Source: Cacajao melanocephalus (taxonomy: Eukaryota > Chordata > Mammalia > Primates > Pitheciidae). Taken from it: DNA of 64,000 nucleotides. This document shows, in pieces, positions 22,061 to 33,330 of the stretch. The DNA lies in assembly GCA_963573385.1 (NCBI GenBank), contig CAUYLG010021629.1, forward strand, positions 1 through 64,000, in the 5' to 3' direction. Both the position numbers and the translations under genes were made by a program. How positions within the stretch are numbered: the stretch's first letter is position 1; each line of letters starts with the position of its first letter. Under the pieces are notes generated by a model. The model had not been told where the DNA came from, made no database searches, and was given only the letters and a program-made list of their open reading frames with translations.

Positions 22061-24379
22061 CCTGCTCTTCATATTTGGATAACAACAACAACAAAAGTAA
22101 CACATTTGAGTTTCGTGTTTCTGTGACCCCTTGTCATTTCAGAGGTAAATCTTGCTTCACTTTGGCTCTTTGCATAAACCTTCTGACCCTTGGCCTCCCA
22201 TATACTGGCACAACCTATAATGCCATAACAGATGTTTGTCTACTGCACCTGACTTAGATTTCTGCTACTCTTGTTGGCCACTGTCTTCCTAATTTGCAGA
22301 CTGCTTTAGACTCTAATTTCTACTTCCTAATTGTCCTAAGTTACAAGGAAATTACCAGCTTCTCACTAGAGTATCTTGCTTATGTCAGGCTAATACTGAG
22401 TATTACATTTCCCAGTACCCTTTCCTAATACTTCCAGATAGAGTTGGCCAGAAGAGAGACTTTCTGTTACATATGGAAGGAAGAAGAGAAACAGAAGCTA
22501 CTACTTTCAGAAGGTTTTCATAAGATAAATGCCTAAGATATGTTGAGGGCTTCTCAGTAAGTCGTAATATATCCTTATTCTCCTCTCCTCTGAATCTAGT
22601 CCTCCTTTTCAGTTGCTGGCCCTGCTGACCAACGGTGGCCCCAAACCTACCACTGGGCATTTGGCTGTGGACTCACAGCTCTAGTAGCCACCAGAGACAA
22701 CATCTTTTTATAGATCTTGCTCAAGTGCCCCCTTCAGAGTCCTACTTTGGCAATAGGGCATGCTTGCTTGATTTCTTGTTTACCTGAGTCAGGGCTTTAG
22801 GAAAACTGGCCAGTGATTCATTCTCTAATCATCCCAGCCCCCCTTAAACACTTCTCACTCAGCGCTTCCATGTTTGTGTAAGGTCTGGTTCCTATAATAA
22901 ACCCCTAACAAACAAAGCTTTAAGTAGCCCTTTTTTATTGACCAAAATCCCATGGATATACACACTAAATCAACTCAACTCTTAGTATGGACTCTTCACA
23001 TTTGTTAGTCCAGAAAATAGCAAGGATTTCAAGGGAGGACTCAATCATACAATTGAGACAAAATCCATTTTGTTTCTCGATAGCCTACCAGGATATTTTA
23101 ATGACTTACAGGAAAAATACACAGAATGCCCCAGGCATTTCTATTTTATTCCTAGAAATCAGTATAGATATTTTAGTCACAAAACTTTTACACGACATTT
23201 TGACCTAGAATCCAAGATGTTAGAGAGGAAAAAAACAGCTGCTCTTTCCTGAAGCCTTCTGGCTTACGGGTACTTGGATCCGGCCTTAGAGATAATGCCA
23301 AGGTTGATTGAAATGTGTAGATCAAAGAGAGATTACCATTGCAAATTGTGTTAACCTTCTTACTGCATGGTTGGCCATCACCAAAAGAGTTCAGCCTTCC
23401 AGACTGCAATCACATATAATACTAGAGAATTAAATCACCCATTACCAACTCTTCAAGCACAGTTTTAGTAAATGCACACTTGGAATTCTAAGCAAATTTT
23501 TGACTGAACAAGAAATGTGCAATCAACTGACAGATTTCAAAGTCCCATGATATTTTCTTTCCACAGAATCACAAGGCAGTACCCACTAAAATTAGGCAGA
23601 ACCACAGATGCATATGAAACTGCATAACTCTAGAGATTTCACAAATCCTATTCAGAGGAAGAGTGATCTCTGCATTCCAAAGACTTTATTAATCCTCAGA
23701 GGCTATAGTCTAGAGTGAAACTAACAAGGAATCTGATCTCTGGCTGTTTTTCTATAAGTTACCTACCCTCTTACTTTGCATGATTCAGTGCTTTCACTCT
23801 GAACTTATATTTGAGTTATACCAGTGGAATGTGATATATGTACAAGGGTGGTACTAGAGGTCACAGACTGGTATGCCCAGGCTTAATTGGGATTCACGTA
23901 AGTTTGGTTTGACTGGCATCGCCACCAGTCTTGTCCATCAGTAAGAGCTGTGTGTAGGCTTCCCTCCAGGTCACAGGGGCCTCCCTCCTAGACAAAAGAG
24001 TAATTTAACGAAGTCTTATGCCTATGAACCATGTTCTGTTTGGAGGCTGACACATAAATTCAATGATAGTTTTAGTATTAAGTATCATAAGATAACTTTT
24101 CTTTGTAACTGAGGGCTGCTAAGTTTCTTTGTGCTCTTGGAAATCCTCGGCTAAGGATATATTGCACTGGTTTACTTACTCCCCAACCTTTATTATGTCA
24201 CTGTTGCCCAATCTTACTCTATCACCTGCATTGTATTTTTCATATTCTTGGAGTCTCAATTCTCTGCCTCTTATTTTCTTATTCTATTTTTCTCCTCTAC
24301 TTTTAGGAATTTGCACTTTGCATCTATATTTTTCGTGATTATACTAATTTAAAAACAATTAACTTATCCCCTCTTCAAA
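22061..24379. other. Mostly unique sequence; possible old LTR part
   Basis: 22380-22910 has a higher GC content and ends with CCTATAATAAACCCCTAAC, which is like an LTR polyadenylation region. I cannot assign a family. Overlapping frames near 22987-23409 and 24129-24338 show no domain. The remainder is unrecognised. Confidence 0.35.
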
Positions 24380-25505
24380 CTACTCAAAAGCAATAGTATG
24401 TAGTAACTTTACTTCCCTTCCTATTGTGCATATAATTTTGTAATCAGTTTTTTGAAAGATATTTTTCCTCTTCACAAAATTTCAAATTACTTTGGCTTTA
24501 TATAGTCATAATTTGCTTAGATTTAGCACATTTTTACCAATATAATTGTTCATAATTTCTTTCTGTATCATCATCATTACATCTGGATTTTTTTTCTGTT
24601 TAAATTATATCTTTAACATTTATTTTACTGAGTATTTGTTTTTGGTTTATACAAGATTGTCTGTTCCAAACTATCTTTATTTCGCCCTTTTATCCTGATG
24701 AAAAGTGTATTTGCTAGGTATAGAATGTTAAGCTATCTCCGCTCACTGAAGTTATATTCCATTGTATTTAGGTTTCTCGTGGCTATTGCTGAGAGGCCTG
24801 TTTAAATTGCTTGTCTTCTGCAGACTGCCTTTCCTTTAAAATCCTTTAAGATTCCAGTTTCTCCTAGATTCCGCAATTTTATTATGATAAGGCATGGAAG
24901 CAGAAGTCTGTCTTCCTCCTTATGTTATCTATCTACAATAATTGGTATGTTTTCACATTCAGCTATGTTGTAAGTTTTGTTTTTTTTTTGTTTTTTTTTT
25001 TGTTTTTTTACTTTTTTAAACACTTCAAACATGAATAAAAGTTGAAAGAACAGTACAATGAAGACTGGCATAATCCTCACTTCGAACCACTAATTCTCAA
25101 TATTTTTCCATATATGCTTCATTTCTCTCACTTTTTCTCCCTCTCTTTCTCTATCTCTCTCTCTCTGTCTCCCTCTCTCTTTTAACATAAACATACACAC
25201 AACTGTTTTGCTGAATGATCTAAAGGAGACTGCATAACTATATTTAAGTATGGGCCCCCCAAGAATATATGACCACACCACCATTACCACACCTGAGAAA
25301 ACTGTTTAATAAAATTATACAACATGCAACCTATCTAACATTTCATCAATAGTCATATAAATGTTCTTTAAATCTTTTCAATCTATGATGCAAGTTCACA
25401 CATTGCACTTCCCTGTTGTTACATTAGCCTTATCCAATTTAAAATAGTTGCTGTTTTCCCCATTCTTCATTATTAAATATTTTGGTTTAATATTAAAGTA
25501 TTAAG
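24380..25505 (-). mobile_element. Ancient L1 (L1ME-like) relic, antisense
   Basis: CTATCTTTATTTCGCCCTTT, TTTGCTAGGTATAGAATGTT and CATTGTATTTAGGTTTCTC match the antisense L1M non-coding region, as do AAGTTGAAAGAACAGTACAATG and TTCACACATTGCACTTCCC further on. A T-run with G interruptions (24979-25012) and a CT-rich tract (25131-25182) lie inside. It may be more than one fragment. Confidence 0.6.
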
Positions 25506-25560
25506 TTTTTTGAAAAGTCCAGGTTAGCTGTCCTGCAAAGCATATCACATGGTAGATTAA

Positions 25561-25627
25561 AAAATTGAAAAGTCAGAGTGCCTCTTTCCCTCCAAATGAT
25601 TTCAACACTTCTCCAGCAAGAGCACAG
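25561..25627 (+). repeat. Displaced copy of the L1 ORF1 start
   Basis: This 67-bp stretch matches 26029-26095 at a constant offset of 468 with about three mismatches. Both share changes away from the usual L1 sequence (for example AAATGATTTCAACACTTCTC). The homology stops sharply at 25560/25561 and 25627/25628. It precedes the 5' UTR piece (25628-25990), so it is out of normal order. Confidence 0.8.
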
Positions 25628-25994
25628 GGTCTCACATCCTGTGCCTTCTAACTGGAGGAGAAACCCCAATAGGGGTTGCCGGACACCTTATACAGTAGTG
25701 TTTCTGTTGGCATCAGTTCAGTGCCCCTCTGGGACAGAGACCCCAGAGGAAAGAGAAGGCACCCATCTTTGCTGTTCTAGAGCCTCCACTGGTGACACTC
25801 CCAGGTGTGGCAAGGAACCAGGTAAATAGGTCTAGAGTGGACCCCAATCAAACACAGGAGCCCTATGAAAGAAGGGCTTGACTCTTAAAAGAAAAATAAA
25901 TAAAAGCAACAATAACAACAGCATCAACCAAAAAGTCCCTACAAAAAACCTATGCAAAGGTCAGCAGTCTCAAAGATCAAAGCTAGATGAACTC

Positions 25995-26910
25995 ATGAAG
26001 ATGAGAAAGAATCAATGAAAAAATGTTGAAAATTAAAAAGTCAGAGTGCCTCTTCTCCTCCAAATGATTTCAACACTTCTCCAGCAAGAGCACAGAGCTA
26101 GGTGGAGGCTGAGATGGATGAATTGACATAAGTAGGCTACAGAAGGACCTGTTAAATAGAATGACCAGTTTAGAGAGGAACATACATGACTTGATGGAGG
26201 TGAAAAACACAAGGACTTCACAATGCAAACACAGTATCAATAACTGAAGAGATCAAACAGAAGAAAGAATTTCACAGCTTGAAAACCATCTTGCTGAAAT
26301 AAAGCAGAAAGACAAGATTAGAGAAAAAAGAATGAAAAGGAATGAAAAACCTCCAATAACTATGAGATTATGGAAAGACTGAACCTATGACCATTGGGGT
26401 ACCTGAAAGAGACAAGGAGAATGGAACCAAGCTGGAAAACATACTTCAGGATATCATCCAGGAGAACTTCTCCAACCTAGCCAGACAGGTGAACATTCAA
26501 ATTCAGGAAATCCAGAGAACTCCAGTAAGATACTCCATCAACCCCAGGACACATAATCATCAGATTCTTTAAAGTTTAAATGAAGGAAAAAATGTTAAGG
26601 GGAGGTAGAGAGAAAGGTCAGGTCATCTACAAAGGGAAGCCCATCAGACTAACAGTGGACCTATCAGCAGAAACCCTAAAAGACAGAAAAGATTGAGGGC
26701 CAATATTCAACATTCTTAAAGAATTTTCAACCCAGAATTTCATATCTGGCCAAACTCAGCTTCATAAGCAAAGGAGAAATAACACATTTTTCAGAAAAGT
26801 AAATGCTGAGGGTATTCATTGCCACCAGGACTTCCTTGAAGGAGCTCCCAAAGGAAGCACTAAATATGAAAGTGAAAAATCATTGACAGCTACTACAAAA
26901 ACACACTGAA
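25995..26910 (+). pseudogene. L1 ORF1 pseudogene
   Basis: ORF1 normally encodes an RNA-binding trimeric coat protein of the L1 particle, with coiled coil, RRM and C-terminal domains. Here the frame opens near ATGAAGATGAGAAAG and is broken repeatedly; the longest open piece is 26387-26572 (61 codons). That piece has the RRM-region words IGVPERDKENGTKLEN, IQENFSNLARQ and IQEIQRTPVRYS. The coiled-coil part (26100-26290) is shortened. The region ends near 26910, about 65 bp before ORF2, the usual L1 spacing. Confidence 0.85.
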
Positions 26911-26976
26911 GTGCAAAGACCAATGACACTATGAAGTAATTACATCAACAAGCCTGCAAAATAGCCAGCTAGCATC

Positions 26977-29900
26977 ATGATGACAGGATCAAATTCACAC
27001 ATAACAATATTAACCTTAAATCTAAATGGGCTAAATACCCCAATTAAAAGAAAGAGAATGGCAAGCTGGATAAAGAGTCAAGACCCATTGGTGTGCTGTA
27101 TTCAGGAGACCCATCTCATATGCAAAGACACACATAGGCTCAAAAGAAAGGGATGGGAAAAAATTTAACAAACAAATGGAAAGCAGACTATAACATAGCA
27201 AGGGTTACACTCACAGTTCTCTGACAAAACAGACTGTAAAAACCAACAAAGATCAAAAAAGACAAAGAGGAGCATTGCATAATGCTAAAGGGATCAATTC
27301 AACAAGAAGACCTAGTTACCATAAATATATATGTACCCAATACAGGAACACCCACTTTAAGAACATGTATCCAAACAAGTTCTTAGAGACCCACAAAGAG
27401 CCTTAGAGTGCCACACAATACTACTGGGAGACTTAAACACCCCACTGTCAATATTAGACAGATCATCACAATTGAAAATTAACAGGGATATATGGGACTT
27501 GAACTGAGTTCTGGATCAAATGGACCTGATAGATATCCACAAAACTCTCCACCCCGAAACAACAGAATATACATTCTTCTTGGTGTCACATGGTGCTTAC
27601 TCTAAAATCAATCATATAATTGCAAGTAAAATGCTCCTCAGTAAATGCAAAAGAACTGAAATAATAACAAGCAGTCTCTCAGGCCACAGTGCCATCAAAT
27701 TAGAACTCAAGATTAAGAAACTCACTCAAAACCACACAACTACATGAAAACTGAACAACCTGCTCCTGAATGTCTCCCAGGTAAATAATAAAATTAAGGC
27801 AGAAATCAAGTAGTTCTTTGAAACCAATGAGAATGAAGAGACAACATATCAAAATCTCTGAGACTCAGCTAAAGCAGTGTTAAGAGGAACGTTTATAGCA
27901 CTAAAGTACCCACATTAAAAAGCAAGAAAGATCTCAAATCTACACTCTAAAATCACAACTAAAAGAATTAGAGAACGAAGAGTAAACAAACACCAAAGCT
28001 GGCAGAAGACAATAACCAGGATCAGAGCAGAACTGAAGGAAATAGGGACACAAAAAACCCTTCAAAAATCAATGAATCCAGGGGCTTTTTGAAGAAATTA
28101 GAAAAATAGATCACTAACTAGACTAATAAAGAAGAAAAAAGAATCACACAGACACAATAAAAATGATAAAGGATATATTACCACTGACCCTACAAAAATA
28201 CAAATAACCATCATAGAATACTATAAACACCTATATGCAAATAAACTAGAAAATCTAGAAGACATGGATAAATTCCTGGCAACATAAACCCTCCCAAGAC
28301 TGAACCAGGAAGATGTTGAATTCTTGAACAGACCAATAACAAGTTCTAAAATTGAGGCACTAATAAATAGCCTACCAACTAAAAAAAAAAAAAAAAATCC
28401 CAGGACCAGATGTACTTACAGCTGAATTTTACCAGAGGTACAAAGAGGAGCTGGTACCATGTCTCCTGAAACTATTCCTAACTCATTTTATGCAGCCAGC
28501 ATCATCCTGATATCAAACTCTGGCAGAGATACAACAAGCAAAGAAAATTTCAAGCCAATATTGCTGATGAACATCAATGTGAAAATCCTCAATAAAATAT
28601 TGGCAAACTGAATCCAGCAGCACATCAAAAAGCTTATCCATCATTATCAAGTCACTTCTTCCCTGGGATACAGGCTGTTTCAACATATGCAAATAAATAA
28701 ATGTAATTCATCACATAAACAGAACCAAATACAAAAACCACATGATTATCTCAATAGATGCAGAAAAGGCCTTTGATAAAATTCAACATCCCTTCATGTT
28801 AAAATTCTCAATAAGCTAGGTATTGAAGGGACATACCTAAAAACAATAAGAGCCATTTATGACAAACCCACAGCCAGTATCATACTGAATGGGTGAAAGC
28901 TGGAAGCATTCCCTTTGAAAACCGGCACGACACAAAGATGCCCTCTCTCATCACTGCTATTTAACATAGTATTAGAAGTTCTGGCCAGGGCAATCAGGCA
29001 AGAGAAAGACATAGGCATGGGCAAACATCACATGATGAAAGCAGCAAAAACAATTACAACAAAAGAAAAACATGACAATGGGATCTAATTAAACTAAAGA
29101 GCTTCTGTACAGCAAAGAAACTATCATCAGTGTGAATAGAAAACCTACAGAATGGGAGAAAATTTTTGCAACTTATCCATCTGACAAGGGTCTATTATCC
29201 AAAATTTACAAGGAACTTAAACTAATTTATGAGAAACAAAACAAACAATACCATTGAAAAGTGGGCAAAAAACATGAACAGACACTTCTTAAAAGAAGAC
29301 ATTGATGTGGCCAACAACATGAAAAAAGCTCAACATCACTGATCAGTAGAGAAATGCGATAGGAAGAGAGGAAGTCAAATTGTCTCTGTTTGCAGATGCC
29401 ATGATTGTATATACAGAAAACCCCATCGTCTCAGGCCAAAATCTCCTTAAGCTGATAAGCAACTTCAGCAAAGTCTCAGGATACAAAATCAATGTGCAAA
29501 ACTCATAAGCATTCCTATACACCAATGATAGAAAAACAAAAAACCAAATCATGAGTGAACTCCCATTCACAATTGCTACAAAGAGAATAAAATACCTAGA
29601 AATACAACTTACAAGGGATGTGAAGGACCTCTTCAAGGAGTACTACAGAACACTGCTCAAGGAAATAAGAGAGGACATAAACAAATGGAAACACATTCCA
29701 TGTCCACGAATAGGAAGAATCAGTATTATGAAAATGGTTATACAGCCTGAAATATTTTATAGATGCTATTTCAATTAAACTACTATTGACTTTCTTCACA
29801 GAATTGGAAAAAAAAGAAACCCTACTCTAAATTTCATATGGAATCAAAGAAGAGCCCATAGAGCCAAAACAATCCTAAGCAAAAAGAACAAAGCTGGAGA

Positions 29901-31078
29901 CATCATAGTACCTGACTTCAAAAACATTACAAAGCTACAGTAACCAAAACAGCATGGAACTGGTACAAAAGCAGACACATAGACCAATGAAACAGAATAG
30001 ATATCTCAGAAAGAATACCATTTACAACCATCTGATCTTCAACAAACTTGACAAAAGCAAGCAATGGGGAAAGGATTCCCTATTTAATAAACGGTACAGG
30101 GAGAACTGGCTAGCCATATGCAGAAAATTGAAACTGAACCCCTACTTACATCTTATACAAAAATTAACTCAAGATGGATTAAAGATTTAAATGTAAAGTC
30201 TAAAACTGTACAAACCTTAGAACAATATGTAGGTAATACCATTCAGGACATAGGCATGGACAAACATTTAATGATGAAAGCAGCAAAAAAAATTACAATA
30301 TAAGAAAAAAACGACAATGGGAGCTAAATAAACTAAAGAGTTTCTGCATAACGAAAGAAACTATTATCAGTGGAAACAGACGACCTACAGAATGGGAGAA
30401 AAATTTTGCAATTTATCCATCTGACAAGGGTCTAATATGCAAAATTTACAAGGAACATACACTAATTTAAAAGAAACAAAACAACACCATTTAAAAGTGG
30501 GCAAAGAAAAAAAAAGTTGGCAAAGAACAAGAACAGACACTTCTCAAAAGAAGTCATTTATGCGGCCAACATACATGAAAAAAAGCTCAATATCACTGAT
30601 CAGTAGAGAAATGCAATTCAAAACCACAATGAGATACCATCTGATGCCAGTCAGAATTGTGATTATTAAAAATTTAAGAAAGAACAGATGCTAGTGAGGC
30701 TGTGGAGAGACAGGAATGCTTTTACACTGTTGGTGAGAATGTAAATTAGTTCAACCACTGTGGAAGACAGTGTGAAGATTCCTCAAAGACCTAGAATCAG
30801 AAATACCATTTGATCCAGCAATCCTATTACTGGGATAAATGGATGTGTATGTTTATTGCAGCACTATTCATAATAGCAAATACATGAAATCAATCCAAAT
30901 GCCCATCAATGATAGACTTGATAAAGAAAATGTGGTACATATACACCCTGGAATATTATATAGCCATAAAATGGAAGGAGATCATGTCTTTACAGAGACA
31001 CGTATGGAGCTGGGAGCCATTATCCTCAGCAAACTAACACAGGAACAAAAACCAAACACTACTTCGTCTCACATCTAA
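26977..31078 (+). pseudogene. L1 ORF2 pseudogene (endonuclease + reverse transcriptase)
   Basis: ORF2 normally encodes an apurinic-like endonuclease, a reverse transcriptase and a Cys-rich C-terminus. The endonuclease begins MTGSNSHITILTLNLNGLN at 26980 and keeps QETH (27104-27115). Later, two expected aspartates are changed: SKINHI in place of the usual SKIDH, and SGHSA in place of SDH. The reverse-transcriptase FADD box reads FADA at 29389-29400. A copied distal ORF2 piece interrupts the region at 29009-29359. C-terminal pieces are open at 29954-30190, 30437-30694 and 30839-31078. Many stops and frame shifts make it inactive. Confidence 0.9.
29009..29359 (+). repeat. Distal-ORF2 copy inserted into the L1 RT region
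   Basis: Starts ACATAGGCATGGGCAAAC and ends CACTGATCAGTAGAGAAATG. The same order recurs at 30248-30615, its normal place. The two share unusual words such as CATCTGACAAGGGTCTA and GATCAGTAGAGAAATGC. Before it comes CAATCAGGCAAGAGAAAG and after it GAGAGGAAGTCAAATTGTC, which are nearly adjacent in normal L1s. Confidence 0.85.
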
Positions 31079-31336
31079 GTAGGAGCTGAATAATGAGAAC
31101 ACATACACCGGGAGGGGAACAACACACACTGCGGTCTGTTGAGGGGGTGAGGGGAGGGAGAGCATTAGGATAAACAGCTAATGCATGCAGGGCTTAACAC
31201 CTAAGTGATAGGTTGATAGGTGCAGCAAACCACCATAGCACACGTTTACCTATGTAACAAGCTTGCATGTCCTGCACGTGTATCCCGGAACTTAAAATTG
31301 AATTACATTAAATTTTAAAATAAAAACAATAAATAA

Positions 31337-31630
31337 ACCAATCACACCCACCCATGAGTACCAGGGGCCTTTCCCACGCTTAGCACTATAAATCTTGCTG
31401 TCCACAGCCCCTGGTTATTCACTTTGCACTTTGTTTGCATGGGCCTCTGTGGCATGGGGTGCTCTCCTCCCCTAGGCTGAGAGTATATATATGTATGACA
31501 TATGTGAGTATGAGTGAGTTTGAACTGCAGTTGATCTCATCTTCCCAGTGTCAGGTGTTATATTCTGTCATCCATATAACCCTAGAGTAGGAATCCCTTT
31601 AATATCAACAGGGTGAAGTAGGGCTAAAAA
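31337..31630 (+). mobile_element. Possible LTR fragment with CCAAT and TATA boxes
   Basis: Directly after the L1 tail. It has CCAATC at 31338, TATAAAT at 31387-31393 and a GC-richer composition than its neighbours. CCAGGGGC (31361-31368) and GCCCCTGG (31407-31414) form an inverted repeat around the TATA box. The promoter-like spacing and text (CTGTCCACAGCCCCTGGTTA) suggest the U3/R part of an ERV LTR, but I cannot name it. No internal viral region follows. Confidence 0.4.
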
Positions 31631-31639
31631 AAATCACAT

Positions 31640-32000
31640 AATTCTTTTTTAAAAGAACTGCTTTTTATCTCTTTCTTCATCATCTCTTGTGCTACTATGT
31701 ACTCTTGGATTTTTTTAAAAAGTTCAACAGTTTTTCTCTATTTTTCTTACTGATGCTACATATTCCACATGTGGTCAATAAATTCCCTATACAGAGCATC
31801 TGTGCCTTTTCAACCTTATTCTATTAACCAATGAGCATGCCATTGCTTTCTGGCATAACCCCATTTGTTCCTTCTTGTTTTAGACCTGAAATCAGCCATT
31901 TAAGTTTCCCAGTTTTCAATGTGTCTTTAGTGAGTAGTATTTAGAACTTAGTATCTGGCCATTATATGCAGAAACAGTCATAATGACATTCTTTAATTAA
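31640..32000. other. Unique sequence, nothing recognised
   Basis: AT-rich; no feature recognised. Confidence 0.4.
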
Positions 32001-32062
32001 GAGGAAATAGTAATACTGAAACACAGAATAGTCAGATGAATTTAAGATGGATGAAAATGTGC
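32001..32062 (+). repeat. Direct repeat of about 60 bp, copy A
   Basis: Matches 32351-32410 at an offset of 348 with few differences: GGAAATAGTAATACTGAAAC here, GGAAAAGATAATACTGAAAC there, then both AGAATAGTCAGATGAATTTA and AGATGGATGAAAATGTGC. The DNA between the copies is not repeated. Confidence 0.85.
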
Positions 32063-32350
32063 TTGGAGTTTGTATTAAATATGTGTATGTGTCTACATGT
32101 AATAGGGTTATATTGATACTTCTAAAGAAAATCCAACACTAAAGCATTTTTCCACCCACACCCATTCCATATTTGCCTCCTTTCTTCCAACCATGCTAAT
32201 GCATTTACTCATTAGTTCTTTCATATAATATACACAGAAAACAATGTGAGAATGACCACACCAATGCAACTATCGGAAAACAATATCAAGAGCTAATGAT
32301 ATTTTTGCAGTTGTTTAGAATTTATCTTTCTAAGCATGTATACATCAAAA

Positions 32351-32410
32351 GGAAAAGATAATACTGAAACATAGAATAGTCAGATGAATTTAAGATGGAT
32401 GAAAATGTGC
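32351..32410 (+). repeat. Direct repeat of about 60 bp, copy B
   Basis: Partner of 32001-32062. The near identity suggests a recent local duplication. The sequence itself is not a repeat family I recognise. Confidence 0.85.
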
Positions 32411-32599
32411 CTAAAGTTGTTTATGGATAATGTTACTTGAATTTATAATCTTAATTTGATTAATTAGTATGTTAATTGACAAATGAATCAAATAAAAGTT
32501 ACTTATTACTTTCTCATTATAGTAGTAAATAGTTTGATATTTGGTTAAGACCATATATGTCTGATTGATTCAATTTATTTTTTGATCCTTTTGGTTTTT

Positions 32600-33330
32600 T
32601 TTTTTAATATATAGGATACTTTCATAATTCAAACATCAACTACATAAAGAGGGGCTTTCAAATAACTCACATTCTGATTCCTATTCCCTCTACCCCATTT
32701 TCACCTACTCTACATAGGTAACTATTTTTTAATTTCTGTTTATACTTCTTCTGTTTTTTGTTTTTTGTTTTTGTTTTTGCCATGAAAGTGTAGCTAGGTA
32801 GACAGACAGATTTAGACAAAAAGACAAACAGATATAGAGATACCTCAAGAAAGAGAAAAAAATCATATATTTATTTTTCCTTATTTATAAAACAAAAGTT
32901 AAAACACTGTAATTGTACTTTACAACATGTATCTTGTTAATCGCTGCATATCAGCTCAGAGAAAATTTTATTCATTCTTTTTTATGGGCAAATACTACTC
33001 TACTCAGTGGTTATACATAAATTCTTCAATGAGGACCTTAGGTAGTTTTCAATATTATACAACTATGCTGCAATTTAAAACCCTAGGTATACATTTCTTT
33101 CACGTGAGGAGAGATACCTTCATGTTAAATTCCTAAACATGGGGTTGTAGGAACAAAAATGTCAAAGGTAGTTTTTAAAAGATATTTAGAGACATAAATT
33201 TTTGTAGTTGATTTTCCAAACCACATGGCTACTCTTAATGTCTTAATCCTTTTCTCAACAGCTGCCAACAACTATATAACTTTTCTTGAATACTTTAACT
33301 GTTATTTTTGTCCATTAGAATGGAGTAGCT
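32600..33330 (-). mobile_element. Ancient L1M/L1ME relic, antisense
   Basis: CATGTATCTTGTTAATCGCT, TTATTCATTCTTTTTTATGG, ACAACTATGCTGCAATTTAA and TTAAATTCCTAAACATGGGG follow the order of antisense L1M DNA (a site like GCTGCATAGTATTCCATTGT, then AATGCTGCAATGAATA, then AAATTCCTAGAAGTGGAATTG). A TTTTG-rich run lies at 32750-32780. Very diverged. Confidence 0.5.

Larger units (their letters stand above)
25561..31310 (+). mobile_element. Nearly full-length degenerate L1 (L1PB/L1MA-like)
   Basis: Covers part of the 5' UTR, ORF1, ORF2 and the 3' UTR, about 5.7 kb. The 3' UTR has the usual G-rich stretch (GGGGGTGAGGGGAGGGAG near 31143) and ends CCGGAACTTAAAATTGAATT with an A-rich tail. Both frames are broken by many stops and shifts, so it cannot move. 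Two internal rearrangements are visible: a 67-bp copy of the ORF1 start placed before the 5' UTR part, and a copy of about 350 bp of distal ORF2 placed inside the reverse-transcriptase region. No target-site duplication was found, so the outer limits are approximate. Confidence 0.9.

Noticed and set aside
26977..31078. Possible active L1 (nearly full length)
   Set aside because: Both frames are broken many times, and the endonuclease and FADD-box residues are changed. It cannot be active.
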